A stretch of DNA of 18,496 nt from JAITWT01 sp964439605 (GCA_964439605.1 CAYTPC010000122.1:1-18496); one strand, 5' to 3'. Positions 1 to 7,900 are shown, counted from the first letter of the stretch. The notes: generated from the sequence alone by a model not told the origin. Program-made: numbers and translations.

Positions 1-135
1 GTTCAGAGTGATCAAAGCCAGCCAGTCACCACAAACTGAGCTCAGATGCTCAATTTTTTAGCACCTGCCGTTGATTTTGAGGGCCGTTTTGACCCTTTCA
101 GCCCGTTTTCGGGCGCAGCAGGCGCACTTGGCCCA

Positions 136-1089
136 TCAAGTACCCATCAGCGCCCTCCTGGCCAGATACAGATTGGTCAGCCCGATCAGCGAGAACACCT
201 GTGCGGCGTTCTTGGTGATCCCCTTGTAGCGCGCCTTCCTGTAGCCAAACTGGCACTTGATGACCCGAAACACGTGCTCGACTCTGGCTCGTATCGAGCT
301 CATCTTGCGGTTGAAGCGCTTGTTGGCCCCAGTCAACTGGTGCTTGCTCGTGCCCTTGAGCGATACACCCCAGAACACGCCGGCCTGCCGTGCTTGCCGT
401 TTGATCTGGTTGTCGGCGTAAGCCTTGTCGCCAAACACCGCTTTGTCATCTTCACGCAGCAGGTAGGGCAACTGGCTGTTGTCGGGAGCGTTGGCTGAGG
501 TCACCGAGACGGTATGCACCAACCCACTATCGGCATCGGCTCCCACATGGACTTTCATGCCGAAGTACCACTGCTTGCCCTTCTTGGTCTGATGCATGTC
601 GGGGTCGCGCGCCTTGTCCTTGTTCTTGGTCGAAGCTGCGGCATGAATGATGGTGGCGTCCACCATGGTGCCGCCCTTGAGCAGCAAGCCGCGTTGCTCG
701 AGCGTGTCGTTGATGAGGTTCATCATCTGTGCGGTCAAGCCATTTCGCTCAAGCAGGTGGCGGAATTTCAGGATCGTCGTTTCATCGGGCAAGGCGTCAT
801 CGGCCAACTCCAGGCCGGCAAAACGGCGCATCGACTCGATTTCGTACAGAGCTTCTTCCATCGCCGGATCCGACAGCGCGTACCACTGCTGCAGAAAGTA
901 GATGCGCAGCATCGTCTCCAGTGCCATCGGCGGGCGGCCACGGCGCCCCGATGCGGGATAGTGCGGCTTGATCACCGCCAGCAGCGCGGCCCACGGCACG
1001 ACCGCATCCATCTCCAGCAAAAATCGCTCGCGGCGGGTTTGTTTCTTCTTGCGATCAAAGGCCAGCGAGGCGAAGGTTGTTTGTTTCAT
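136..1089 (-). CDS. IS5-family transposase (DDE)
   Basis: Transposase that cuts and joins the ends of its own element. The chosen ATG at 1089 gives 317 aa; a GTG two codons upstream (1095) is possible, but family members begin MKQTTFASLAF as here. The N-terminal DUF772-like region (about residues 30-120) contains the typical RRGRPPMALETMLRIYFLQQ segment. The DDE catalytic triad is complete: D144 in TMVDATI, D221 in FGDKAYA and E271 in RVEHVFRVIK. The frame is open over the full family length with no stop or frameshift, so the enzyme looks active. Family assignment is firm; the exact IS name cannot be given without ISfinder. Confidence 0.95.
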   Translation of the reverse strand: MKQTTFASLAFDRKKKQTRRERFLLEMDAVVPWAALLAVIKPHYPASGRRGRPPMALETMLRIYFLQQWYALSDPAMEEALYEIESMRRFAGLELADDALPDETTILKFRHLLERNGLTAQMMNLINDTLEQRGLLLKGGTMVDATIIHAAASTKNKDKARDPDMHQTKKGKQWYFGMKVHVGADADSGLVHTVSVTSANAPDNSQLPYLLREDDKAVFGDKAYADNQIKRQARQAGVFWGVSLKGTSKHQLTGANKRFNRKMSSIRARVEHVFRVIKCQFGYRKARYKGITKNAAQVFSLIGLTNLYLARRALMGT

Positions 1090-1127
1090 GGGCACTCAGG
1101 TGAGGTTTGCTCTCAAGGATTCAATGA

Positions 1128-1147
1128 GGAATAGATCAGAGATTCCC
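1128..1147. repeat. Right terminal inverted repeat of the IS
   Basis: The sequence GGAATAGATCAGAGATTCCC marks the presumed right end of the IS, 38 bp upstream of the transposase ATG, the usual distance for IS5-group elements. The partner repeat at the left end is not convincingly visible, so the exact boundary is an inference from motif resemblance. Confidence 0.5.
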
Positions 1148-1183
1148 AAGGTAAGATGGGCTGCGCGCACGCACCTGTGCAAA

Positions 1184-1231
1184 CTTGATCTGGCAATCGG
1201 GCACCGTCAAAGCGGGTACTGTCAGATCAAG
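1184..1231. repeat. Perfect 9-bp inverted repeat between IS and bpt
   Basis: CTTGATCTG at 1184-1192 is mirrored by CAGATCAAG at 1223-1231, with 30 bp between the arms. It lies in the 127-bp stretch between the IS right end (1147) and the bpt start (1275). It could be an operator-like site, a weak stem-loop in the bpt leader, or the scar of another mobile element. No good promoter hexamers were seen around it. The function is unknown. Confidence 0.4.
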
Positions 1232-1274
1232 TCGAAACTTCTGCAGAATTTGCCCGTCAAATGTTCCGCCCAAT

Positions 1275-2021
1275 GTGACGCATCTCCAGGATCTCCCGCT
1301 TCAAGCGCTGCAGTTTTATGTCACGGCCCCGTATCCGTGCAGTTATCTGCCTGGGCGCCTGGCCCGCTCCCTGGTCGCCACGCCGAGCCACCTGATTCAT
1401 AGCGAGGTTTATTGCGAGCTGGTGCTCGCCGGCTTCCGGCGCAGCGGCACTTTCACTTATCGGCCGCATTGCGACGAATGCCGTGCCTGCCTGCCGCTGC
1501 GGGTGTCGGCGCCGGATTTCAAGGCCAATCGCAGCCAGCGCCGTACCTGGAAGCAACACGCCAACCTGCAAGCGCGGGTGCTGCGCCTGTGTTTCATGCC
1601 CGAGCACTATCAGTTGTATCTGCGTTACCAGCAGGGCCGCCATGCCGGTGGCGGGATGGATCACGACAGCATTGACCAGTACACCCAGTTCCTGCTGGAA
1701 AGCCGCGTGAATTCACGCCTGGTCGAATTTCGCACGCCGCCGACTCAAGACAACCAGTCGGGCGAACTCAAGATGGTTTCGATCCTCGACATACTCAACG
1801 ACGGCTTGTCGGCTGTTTACACCTTTTATGAACCCGATGCCCGCGCAAGCTACGGCAACTACAACGTTCTGTGGCAGATTGCACAGGCTCGACAACTCGG
1901 GTTGCCGTACGTTTATTTGGGCTACTGGGTCAAAGACAGTACGAAAATGCACTACAAGGTGCGCTACCTGCCGCACGAGGTATTCATGAATGGCTGCTGG
2001 CAGGAGCATGTGATTTCATAA
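1275..2021 (+). CDS. bpt: Aspartate/glutamate leucyltransferase (Bpt)
   Basis: Leucyl-tRNA--protein transferase of the bacterial N-degron pathway. It adds leucine from Leu-tRNA to proteins with N-terminal Asp or Glu, marking them for ClpS/ClpAP in the cytosol. The GTG at 1275 is chosen because the translation then begins MTHLQDLPLQALQFY, the family N-terminus, and gives 248 aa, the normal length; the upstream ATG at 1185 would add 30 unrelated residues. No clear Shine-Dalgarno precedes the GTG. The N-terminal ATE domain shows YPCSYLPG (C22) and the cluster CDECRAC (C66, C69, C72). The C-terminal acetyltransferase-like half contains YTFYEPDARASYGNYNVLWQ and YVYLGYWVKDSTKMHYK. Relatives often lie beside aat; here an IS sits upstream instead. 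Confidence 0.95.
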   Translation: MTHLQDLPLQALQFYVTAPYPCSYLPGRLARSLVATPSHLIHSEVYCELVLAGFRRSGTFTYRPHCDECRACLPLRVSAPDFKANRSQRRTWKQHANLQARVLRLCFMPEHYQLYLRYQQGRHAGGGMDHDSIDQYTQFLLESRVNSRLVEFRTPPTQDNQSGELKMVSILDILNDGLSAVYTFYEPDARASYGNYNVLWQIAQARQLGLPYVYLGYWVKDSTKMHYKVRYLPHEVFMNGCWQEHVIS

Positions 2022-2071
2022 GGTAAAATAAATTTCCACAGCTTTTCCGCGCTAGCGTCACACTTGGTCCC

Positions 2072-2866
2072 ATGAAAAAAAGCGAATACGAAACCCCTGC
2101 CGTACCCGTAATTCAGGTGATCGAGCGCATGTTCGCCCTGATTGACGTGCTGGCCTCCCGGGAGGAAGCGATCTCTCTGAAGGAGATCAGTGAGAAAACC
2201 GGGTTGCATCCATCGACAGCCCACCGCATCCTCAATGACCTTGCGGTCGGCCGTTTCGTCGATCGGCCCGAAGCGGGCAACTATCGTCTGGGAATGCGGC
2301 TGCTCGAACTGGGTAACCTGGTCAAAGGCCGGCTCAACGTGCGCGACGCCGCGCTGACGCCAATGCGTGAGCTGCACAAGATCACGCAGCAGCCGGTCAA
2401 CCTGAGCGTGCGTCAGGGCGACGAAATCGTGTACATCGAACGCGCCTTCAGCGAACGTTCAGGCATGCAGGTGGTGCGCGCCATCGGCGGGCGCGCGCCG
2501 CTGCATCTGACCTCGACCGGCAAGCTCTTCCTCGCGCTGGATGATCCGCAACGGGTACACAGCTACGCCGAGCGCACGGGTCTGGTGGGTCATACGCGCA
2601 ACAGCATTACGCAACTGTCGGTCCTCGAACGTGAACTGGCCAAGGCACGGCAATATGGTGTCGCGCGCGACAACGAGGAACTGGAATTGGGCGTGCGTTG
2701 CATGGCCGCCGGCATCTACGATGACCAGAACAAGCTGGTCGCGGGACTGTCGATCTCAGCGCCAGCCAGCCATCTGGACGACAACTGGCTGCCAAAGCTG
2801 CAGGCCACCGCCAGCGAAATCTCCAGCGCACTCGGCTACAAAGGTGCTGCGCCACTGGCCGACTGA
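2072..2866 (+). CDS. IclR-family transcriptional regulator
   Basis: DNA-binding regulator of 264 aa. Residues about 12-75 form the IclR winged helix-turn-helix, with SLKEISEKTGLHPSTAHRIL as the recognition region, followed by NYRLGMRLLELG, the standard linker helix. Residues about 90-255 form the IclR effector domain, with MRELHKITQQPVNLSVRQGD, the APLHLTSTGKLFLA segment and GVRCMAAGIYD. It follows bpt by 50 bp on the same strand, so co-transcription is possible. No adjacent catabolic operon reveals the ligand, and the convergent neighbour is pbpG. The start at 2072 begins MKKSEYETP and has no strong Shine-Dalgarno. The family is certain; the regulon is unknown. Confidence 0.93.
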   Translation: MKKSEYETPAVPVIQVIERMFALIDVLASREEAISLKEISEKTGLHPSTAHRILNDLAVGRFVDRPEAGNYRLGMRLLELGNLVKGRLNVRDAALTPMRELHKITQQPVNLSVRQGDEIVYIERAFSERSGMQVVRAIGGRAPLHLTSTGKLFLALDDPQRVHSYAERTGLVGHTRNSITQLSVLERELAKARQYGVARDNEELELGVRCMAAGIYDDQNKLVAGLSISAPASHLDDNWLPKLQATASEISSALGYKGAAPLAD

Positions 2867-2924
2867 ACCCCGGCTTGGGTCACCGGCGGCACGCCGCGAC
2901 CGGCTGATTCGGGGCTCGGGGCTA

Positions 2925-4091
2925 TCAGCCTGCGGAACCCACCATGCCTTGACCGCCGCGGCTGTTCTGGCTCAACGACGGCGCTCCGACCATCTGGCTG
3001 GTTTCAACCCACCGGCGTACGCGCTCGGCATCAGTGATACGCCCGAGCTTGCCAGCCGAATCGAGGAACACCATGATCAACTTGCGGCCGGCGATCTTCG
3101 CCTGCATCACGAGACACTGGCCGGCCTCGGAGATATAACCCGTTTTCTGCAGACCGATTTGCCAGTCTGGATTGCGCACCAGCCGGTTGGTGGTGTTGAA
3201 CTGGAGAAGCCGGTTGCCGACTTCGACCTGGTATTCACTCGAAGTACTGAGTTCACGCAGCAGCGGATCGCTGGAAGCCACGTTGACCAGCAATGCGAGA
3301 TCGTGGGCGCTTGATTGATTGGAACTGGACAAGCCCGTCGGCTCGACGTAGCGCGTGTCCTTCATACCCAGCGCCCGTGCGCGAGCGTTCATCAGGCTGA
3401 CGAAGGCAGACATACCGCCCGGATAGGTGCGCCCCAGCGCATGGGCGGCGCGGTTCTCGCTCGACATCAGCGCCAGATGCAGCAATTCACCGCGCGTCAG
3501 CATGGTACCCACCAGCAGGCGCGAGCGGCTGCCTTTTTCGGTATCGACGTCGTCCTGGGTGATGGTGATCATCTCTTCCAGCGGCAGGCGCGCCTCGCTG
3601 ACCAGCAATCCCGTCATCAGCTTGGTGATCGAGGCGATCGGCAGCACGGCATGGTCGTTCTTGCTGAATAACACCTCGCGTGTGTCCTGATCAACCACCA
3701 GGGCCACGCTGGACTTCAAATCGAGCACGTCGTCAGTGGCGTGCAATCCCGCCTTCTGCCCAAAAGACAAGCGGGGCGGCGACACTTCGGCCATGCGCAC
3801 GAACGACCAGCGCGCAGCGACCTTTTTGGCCTTATTGCCGCGTTTGTTTACTTTGGCGACCATCGCGTGGTTGCCGCGGGTGTGTTTTTCGGCCTTGGCC
3901 TGGCTGACCGGCTTGGCGAGCTTGCGCTTGCTTACAGACGCAGCGGCCACGGTCTTCTTGGCCGGCGTGACGGTTCTCTTGGCAGCATACGCGCTGGAGC
4001 ACAAGAAAACGGCGGAGCATAGCGTCACGGCGACGAACCGGGTATAGCCAGAAAACCGGTTGGAAACTCGGCGAACGAGGAGCTCTGACAT
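2925..4091 (-). CDS. pbpG: D-alanyl-D-alanine endopeptidase, PBP7/8 type (peptidase S11)
   Basis: Periplasmic low-molecular-mass penicillin-binding protein that cleaves D-Ala cross-links in peptidoglycan. The 388-aa product has an N-terminal signal-like segment (hydrophobic VAVTLCSAVFLCSSAYA, cleavage probably after about residue 36). A Lys/Ala-rich basic linker covers about residues 37-95, followed by the serine peptidase S11 domain. All three active-site motifs are present: S154-I-T-K157, S211-E-N213 and K316-T-G318. The length and the absence of a C-terminal PBP5-like domain favour PbpG over DacA/DacC. It converges on the IclR gene with a 58-bp gap. A candidate promoter lies at 4131-4159. 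The ATG at 4091 is not preceded by a good ribosome binding site, so the start could lie slightly downstream. Confidence 0.9.
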   Translation of the reverse strand: MSELLVRRVSNRFSGYTRFVAVTLCSAVFLCSSAYAAKRTVTPAKKTVAAASVSKRKLAKPVSQAKAEKHTRGNHAMVAKVNKRGNKAKKVAARWSFVRMAEVSPPRLSFGQKAGLHATDDVLDLKSSVALVVDQDTREVLFSKNDHAVLPIASITKLMTGLLVSEARLPLEEMITITQDDVDTEKGSRSRLLVGTMLTRGELLHLALMSSENRAAHALGRTYPGGMSAFVSLMNARARALGMKDTRYVEPTGLSSSNQSSAHDLALLVNVASSDPLLRELSTSSEYQVEVGNRLLQFNTTNRLVRNPDWQIGLQKTGYISEAGQCLVMQAKIAGRKLIMVFLDSAGKLGRITDAERVRRWVETSQMVGAPSLSQNSRGGQGMVGSAG

Positions 4092-4130
4092 CAGAAAAGC
4101 TCTAACGGTAAGTTGACGAATGGAGCGCGG

Positions 4131-4159
4131 AGTTTATCGAATTTTAAAAACGTATGCAA
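4131..4159 (-). promoter_or_regulatory. Candidate sigma70 promoter of pbpG
   Basis: On the - strand, TTGCAT (4154-4159) and TAAACT (4131-4136) are separated by exactly 17 bp within an AT-rich patch, about 40 bp upstream of the pbpG start. Only three of six -35 bases and four of six -10 bases match consensus, so this is a candidate by position and spacing. Confidence 0.4.
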
Positions 4160-4327
4160 TATCAATTACTTGTAACTGATCTTTCATTTGAAAAATAAAC
4201 CTAAAACGGCAGTTGAGCGCTTGCAACCTTCAGGAGAACCGTATGGATATTGACGTTTGCGGCTTAGCTCGTCTTCACTTTTTAGGTGACAACGCCAAGC
4301 GCTGGCAAGCTCCGGTTTGGGATGGGC

Positions 4328-4383
4328 TGCAAGACGAAAATGCCCGCCATAGTCATCGCCATGGCGGGCATTTTCATCTTGCA
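4328..4383 (-). terminator. Strong hairpin, probable terminator of the leuA operon
   Basis: Two 23-nt arms (4328-4350 and 4361-4383) are complementary apart from one position and enclose a 10-nt loop. The GC core GCCCGCCAT/ATGGCGGGC is followed by ATTTTC on either strand. In - strand RNA the single non-Watson-Crick position is a G-U pair, so the stem is continuous. In + strand RNA it is a C-A mismatch. This favours use as the terminator for leuA, whose stop codon is 65 bp upstream. Confidence 0.75.
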
Positions 4384-4447
4384 GCGCGGCGGACCAGCGG
4401 ACCGGCGGACCGCTCAAAGCCGGACTCGCCCGGCTCGCGAGGGGGTA

Positions 4448-5986
4448 CTAACCTTGTGCCGCTACTCTCTCGGCCTGATTTTGCAACTTGTTCAATGCAC
4501 TCAGATAGGCCTTGGCGGATGCGACCACGATGTCGGGATCAGCGCCAACGCCATTGACCACCCGGCCGGCGTTCTGCAGCCGTACCGTCACCTCTCCCTG
4601 GCTTTCGGTCGAGCCGCTGATCGCATTGACCGAATAAAGAACCATTTCCGCCCCACTTTTGACGTGCGACTCGATTGCCTTGAGTGAGGCATCCACCGGC
4701 CCGTTGCCGTCGGATTCGCCGAAGACTTCCTTGCCATTGACGGTGAATACGATGCGCGCCTGCGGCCGCTCCCCGGTTTCACTGTGCTGGGCAAGCGATA
4801 CGAATCCAAAACGCTCTCCGCCATGCGTGCTGGCTTCATCGCTGACCAGCGCGAGAAGGTCTTCGTCGAAAATTTCGCTCTTGCGGTCAGCCAGCTCCTT
4901 GAAGCGCGCGAACGCGGCATTGACGTCGGTTTCGCTTTCCAGCGTGACGCCAATTTCCTGCAGCCGCTGCTTGAAGGCATTGCGGCCACTGAGTTTGCCC
5001 AGCACGATCTTGTTGTGAGTCCAGCCCACGTCCTCGGCGAGCATGATCTCGTAAGTGTCGCGCGCCTTGAGCACGCCGTCCTGGTGGATGCCTGAGGCAT
5101 GTGCAAAAGCATTGGCGCCCACCACGGCCTTGTTGGGCTGGACGACGAAGCCGGTGGTCTGGCTGACCATCCGGCTCGCGGCAAGGATATGGCGGGTATC
5201 GATGCCGACATCGAGCCCGAAATAATCCTTGCGCGTCTTGACCGCCATGACCACCTCCTCGAGCGAGCAGTTGCCGGCGCGTTCGCCCAGCCCGTTGATC
5301 GTGCATTCGATCTGCCGCGCGCCGCCGAGCTTCACGCCGGCCAGCGAGTTGGCGACCGCCATGCCCAGGTCATTGTGGCAATGAACCGACCAGACCGCCT
5401 TGTCGCTGTTGGGAATGCGCTCGCGCAGGGTTTTGATGAAATTGCCATACAGCTCGGGGACTGCATAGCCGACGGTATCGGGCACGTTGATCGTGGTTGC
5501 ACCTTCGGCAATCACCGCTTCGATCACGCGGCACAGGAAATCCACGTCGCTGCGATACCCGTCTTCCGGGCTGAACTCCACATCGCTGACCAGATTGCGC
5601 GCGAAGCGCACGGACAGCCGGGCTTGCTCAAGCACCTCGCCGGGCGTCATGCGCAGCTTCTTTTCCATGTGCAGCGCCGAGGTTGCGATGAAGGTGTGGA
5701 TACGCCCGCTGGCCGCGCCCTTGAGCGCCTCGGCCGTACGCGAGATGTCGCGATCGTTGGCGCGTGCCAGGCCGCACACGGTGGAGTCCTTGATGGCCCC
5801 GGCAATCGCCCGCACCGCCTCGAAATCACCATTCGAACTGGCCGGAAAGCCCGCCTCGATCACATCGACACGCAGCCGTTCCAGTTGCTTGGCGATGCGC
5901 ATTTTTTCATCGTATGTCATCGAAGCGCCGGGCGATTGTTCGCCGTCGCGCAAAGTGGTATCGAAAATAATCAGTTTGTCGCTCAT
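4448..5986 (-). CDS. leuA: 2-isopropylmalate synthase, classical type
   Basis: First committed enzyme of leucine synthesis: acetyl-CoA plus 2-ketoisovalerate gives 2-isopropylmalate. The 512-aa protein has the DRE-TIM catalytic barrel at residues 1 to about 270, with the signature DTTLRDGEQ (9-17), the metal ligands H202 and H204 in HCHND, and N238 in GERAGN. A linker follows, then a C-terminal LeuA regulatory domain from about 390, the leucine feedback site. This length and order match the type 1 LeuA of most proteobacteria. The start follows AAGGA by about nine bases. It lies 33 bp downstream of a second, different leuA in the same direction, so both share the attenuated transcript. Homocitrate or citramalate synthase activity is less likely from the overall similarity. 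Confidence 0.95.
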   Translation of the reverse strand: MSDKLIIFDTTLRDGEQSPGASMTYDEKMRIAKQLERLRVDVIEAGFPASSNGDFEAVRAIAGAIKDSTVCGLARANDRDISRTAEALKGAASGRIHTFIATSALHMEKKLRMTPGEVLEQARLSVRFARNLVSDVEFSPEDGYRSDVDFLCRVIEAVIAEGATTINVPDTVGYAVPELYGNFIKTLRERIPNSDKAVWSVHCHNDLGMAVANSLAGVKLGGARQIECTINGLGERAGNCSLEEVVMAVKTRKDYFGLDVGIDTRHILAASRMVSQTTGFVVQPNKAVVGANAFAHASGIHQDGVLKARDTYEIMLAEDVGWTHNKIVLGKLSGRNAFKQRLQEIGVTLESETDVNAAFARFKELADRKSEIFDEDLLALVSDEASTHGGERFGFVSLAQHSETGERPQARIVFTVNGKEVFGESDGNGPVDASLKAIESHVKSGAEMVLYSVNAISGSTESQGEVTVRLQNAGRVVNGVGADPDIVVASAKAYLSALNKLQNQAERVAAQG

Positions 5987-6019
5987 CGTGGATTTCCTTG
6001 GATTCAGGCCCTAGCGGGG

Positions 6020-7717
6020 TCAGGCAATTTCGAGTGCCGATTGTGCATCGACCATCCCGCGCAGACGCGCGCGCGCCAATCCCGAAACGATGGCCTTGAA
6101 CGAAGCCGAAAGCGTGTCGGTATCGCGCCCGACGCCAAACAGCGCGCAGACATCATCAATGCGCAGTTCCATGTAAGCCACGGCCTGCGCGTCGGCGCCA
6201 CTGCCCATTGCGTGCTGGTGGTAACTGATCACGCGCACCGCATGGCCTGTCGCGTTGGCCAGCGCATGCACGAAAGCATCGATCGGCCCATTGCCGCGCC
6301 CTTCGATCGAAAGCAGCTTGCCGTCCCAGCGCAGGCTGCCCCGCAGTTGAACCACCTTGCCGTCGCTTTGTTCCTCGATCACGCGGTGCACGACCGGATC
6401 GTCAGCGCCAATGCGGTACTCCGCATCGAAGATTCGCCAGAGATCGCGCGCGGTGAGTTCCTTGCCCTCAACGTCCATCACGCGCTGCACCACCTGGCTG
6501 AACTCGATCTGCAGACGGCGCGGCAGTTCAAGCCCGTACTCGCTTTCGAGCAAATACGAAATACCGCCTTTTCCGGATTGGCTGTTGACGCGGATCACTG
6601 CCTCGTAGCTGCGGCCCACGTCCTTCGGGTCGATCGGCAGGTAGGGCACTTCCCAGATGTCACCCGCGCTGCGTGCGGCAAAACCCTTCTTGATCGCATC
6701 CTGATGCGAGCCCGAAAACGAGGTATAGACCAGATCGCCAACGTAGGGGTGGCGCGGGTGAATCGGCAAGCGGCTGCAATCCTCCACGAGCGCGCGGATT
6801 TCGTCGATATTCGAAAAATCGAGCTGCGGCGGCACGCCCTGCGTATAGAGGTTGAGCGCGGCGGTCACCAGATCGAGATTGCCGGTGCGCTCGCCGTTGC
6901 CGAACAGGCAGCCTTCAAGACGGTCGGCGCCCGCCATCAGCGCGAATTCACCGGCGGCCGCGCCGGTGCCCCGGTCGTTGTGCGGATGCACCGACAGGAT
7001 GATCGAATCACGCCGCGCGAGGTGGCGATGCATCCATTCGACCATGTCGGCGAAGATGTTCGGCGTCGAATGTTCCACCGTTGACGGCAGATTGATGATG
7101 CATTTGCGTTCGGGTGTCGGCGCCCAGACTTCAGTGACCGCATCGACCGCGCGCTTGGACATCGAAAGCTCCGCCCCCGAAAACATCTCGGGCGAATATT
7201 CGAAAGTCCATTCGGTTTCAGGCTGCCGCGCCGCGCACGCGCTGAACAGGCGGGCGTGACGCACCGCCAGTTCGACCACGCCGTCTTCATCGATACCGAG
7301 CACGACCCGGCGCATCACCGGCGACACCGCGTTGTACAAATGCACGATCGCCCGCGGTACGCCATGCAGTGCCTCGAAGGTGCGCTCGATCAAATGATCG
7401 CGCGCTTGCGTGAGCACCTGAATCGTCACGTCGCCGGGGATGCGTTTTTCTTCGATCAGCTTGCGCACGAAATCGAATTCGACCTGCGAAGCCGAAGGAA
7501 ATCCCACCTCGATCTGCTTGAAGCCGATCTTGAGCAGCATGTCGAACAAACGCAGCTTGCGCTCGACATCCATCGGTTCCACCAGCGCCTGGTTGCCGTC
7601 GCGCAGGTCGGTCGACAACCAGATGGGCGCGCGGGTCAGTATGGTATCGGGCCAGGTGCGGTCCTTCAGGTTGACCGGCGCAAAGGAACGGTACTTTTGA
7701 CTGGGTTGCTTCAACAT
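6020..7717 (-). CDS. leuA: 2-isopropylmalate synthase, long (type 2) form
   Basis: A second 2-isopropylmalate synthase, distinct in sequence from its 512-aa neighbour. The ATG at 7717 gives 565 aa starting MLKQPSQKYRSF, preceded by a GAGAG ribosome binding site. An earlier in-frame start at 7765 would run through the attenuator T-tract and is rejected. The N-terminal extension about residues 1-30, STDLRDGNQ (35-43), VHPHND (243-248) and the NGERTGN segment are typical of the long LeuA subfamily (actinobacteria and some proteobacteria). The C-terminal regulatory domain covers about 430-560. It is the first structural gene after the leucine leader peptide, hence the gene most directly controlled by attenuation. 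The two LeuA enzymes may differ in leucine feedback sensitivity; that is inference. Confidence 0.93.
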   Translation of the reverse strand: MLKQPSQKYRSFAPVNLKDRTWPDTILTRAPIWLSTDLRDGNQALVEPMDVERKLRLFDMLLKIGFKQIEVGFPSASQVEFDFVRKLIEEKRIPGDVTIQVLTQARDHLIERTFEALHGVPRAIVHLYNAVSPVMRRVVLGIDEDGVVELAVRHARLFSACAARQPETEWTFEYSPEMFSGAELSMSKRAVDAVTEVWAPTPERKCIINLPSTVEHSTPNIFADMVEWMHRHLARRDSIILSVHPHNDRGTGAAAGEFALMAGADRLEGCLFGNGERTGNLDLVTAALNLYTQGVPPQLDFSNIDEIRALVEDCSRLPIHPRHPYVGDLVYTSFSGSHQDAIKKGFAARSAGDIWEVPYLPIDPKDVGRSYEAVIRVNSQSGKGGISYLLESEYGLELPRRLQIEFSQVVQRVMDVEGKELTARDLWRIFDAEYRIGADDPVVHRVIEEQSDGKVVQLRGSLRWDGKLLSIEGRGNGPIDAFVHALANATGHAVRVISYHQHAMGSGADAQAVAYMELRIDDVCALFGVGRDTDTLSASFKAIVSGLARARLRGMVDAQSALEIA

Positions 7718-7761
7718 GATGCTTCTCTCATCGTGGGTTGGCGAGGAACAAAACCAGCAAT

Positions 7762-7802
7762 CCAAAAGAAAACGGCCCGTTGCTGGTGCGAACGGGCCGT
7801 TT
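7762..7802 (-). terminator. Leucine attenuator terminator
   Basis: On the - strand, AAACGGCCCGTT (7791-7802) and AACGGGCCGTTT (7770-7781) form a perfect 12-bp stem around a 9-nt loop, followed directly by TCTTTTGG. It sits between the leucine leader peptide and the first leuA. Two leader segments can compete for the 5' arm: GGCCGT (7846-7851), immediately after the leucine codons, pairs with ACGGCC, and CGGGC (7836-7840) pairs with GCCCG. When leucyl-tRNA is scarce, ribosome stalling at the leucine run should alter leader folding and let transcription continue. These alternative pairings are short, so the antiterminator model is tentative. The terminator itself is clear. Confidence 0.8.
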
Positions 7803-7824
7803 ACAGAAGATTCGCTTGCACGCG

Positions 7825-7890
7825 TTACCGGCTCCGCCCGAGAGGACGGCCTAGTAGGAGCAAAAGCGTGATCTGCGTGAACTTTTTCAT
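7825..7890 (-). CDS. leuL: Leucine operon leader peptide
   Basis: A 21-residue peptide, too short for standard gene calling. It reads MKKFTQIT, then five leucines in a row, then GRPLGRSR and a TAA stop. The leucine codons are CTT, TTG, CTC, CTA and CTA, several of which are rare in GC-rich genomes, as expected for a charged-tRNA sensor. It ends 23 bp before the attenuator stem. An in-frame ATG at 7920 would lengthen it to 31 residues and overlaps the pssA stop codon as ATGA, allowing translational coupling. The shorter start has no Shine-Dalgarno and would lie only a few bases after the candidate promoter, so it might be leaderless. The role is inferred from codon content and position and is strongly supported by the hairpin. 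Confidence 0.85.
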   Translation of the reverse strand: MKKFTQITLLLLLGRPLGRSR

Positions 7891-7900
7891 GGGGTGCGTA

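Larger units (their letters stand above)
1..1147. mobile_element. IS5-family insertion sequence (left end not resolved)
   Basis: An insertion sequence of about 1.15 kb with one transposase on the - strand. The right end is placed at 1147, where the terminal bases read inward are GGGAATCTCTGATCTATTCC, which resembles ends of IS5-group elements. The first bases of the window share only a short TGATC core (9-13) with this end at nearly the same offset. The left terminus is therefore probably at, or a few bases before, position 1. No target duplication can be checked because the left flank is missing. A window that opens on an IS edge may reflect a contig broken at a repeat. Confidence 0.8.
4092..4447. 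other. Intergenic region between pbpG and leuA
   Basis: A 356-bp stretch with no convincing gene. It holds the candidate pbpG promoter (4131-4159) in an AT-rich patch, and the strong hairpin at 4328-4383. Near 4388-4412 three short GGCGGACC-like repeats occur. A small + strand frame opens at 4243 behind a good AGGAG site, but it runs through the hairpin and into leuA antisense, so it is not called as a gene. Confidence 0.6.

Noticed and set aside
2867..2924. A possible terminator hairpin between the IclR gene and pbpG
   Set aside because: GC-rich complementary bits occur (CGGCG/CGCCG) but with no T-tract and only a short stem, so it cannot be supported.
4243..4557. A small + strand frame after AGGAG at 4232-4236
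   Set aside because: The ribosome binding site is good, but the frame reads through the hairpin and into antisense leuA, and no family is seen. Only conservation in relatives would rescue it.
5099..7084. A 661-codon + strand frame opposite both leuA genes
   Set aside because: It is a codon-bias shadow of two well-conserved genes and no domain is recognised.
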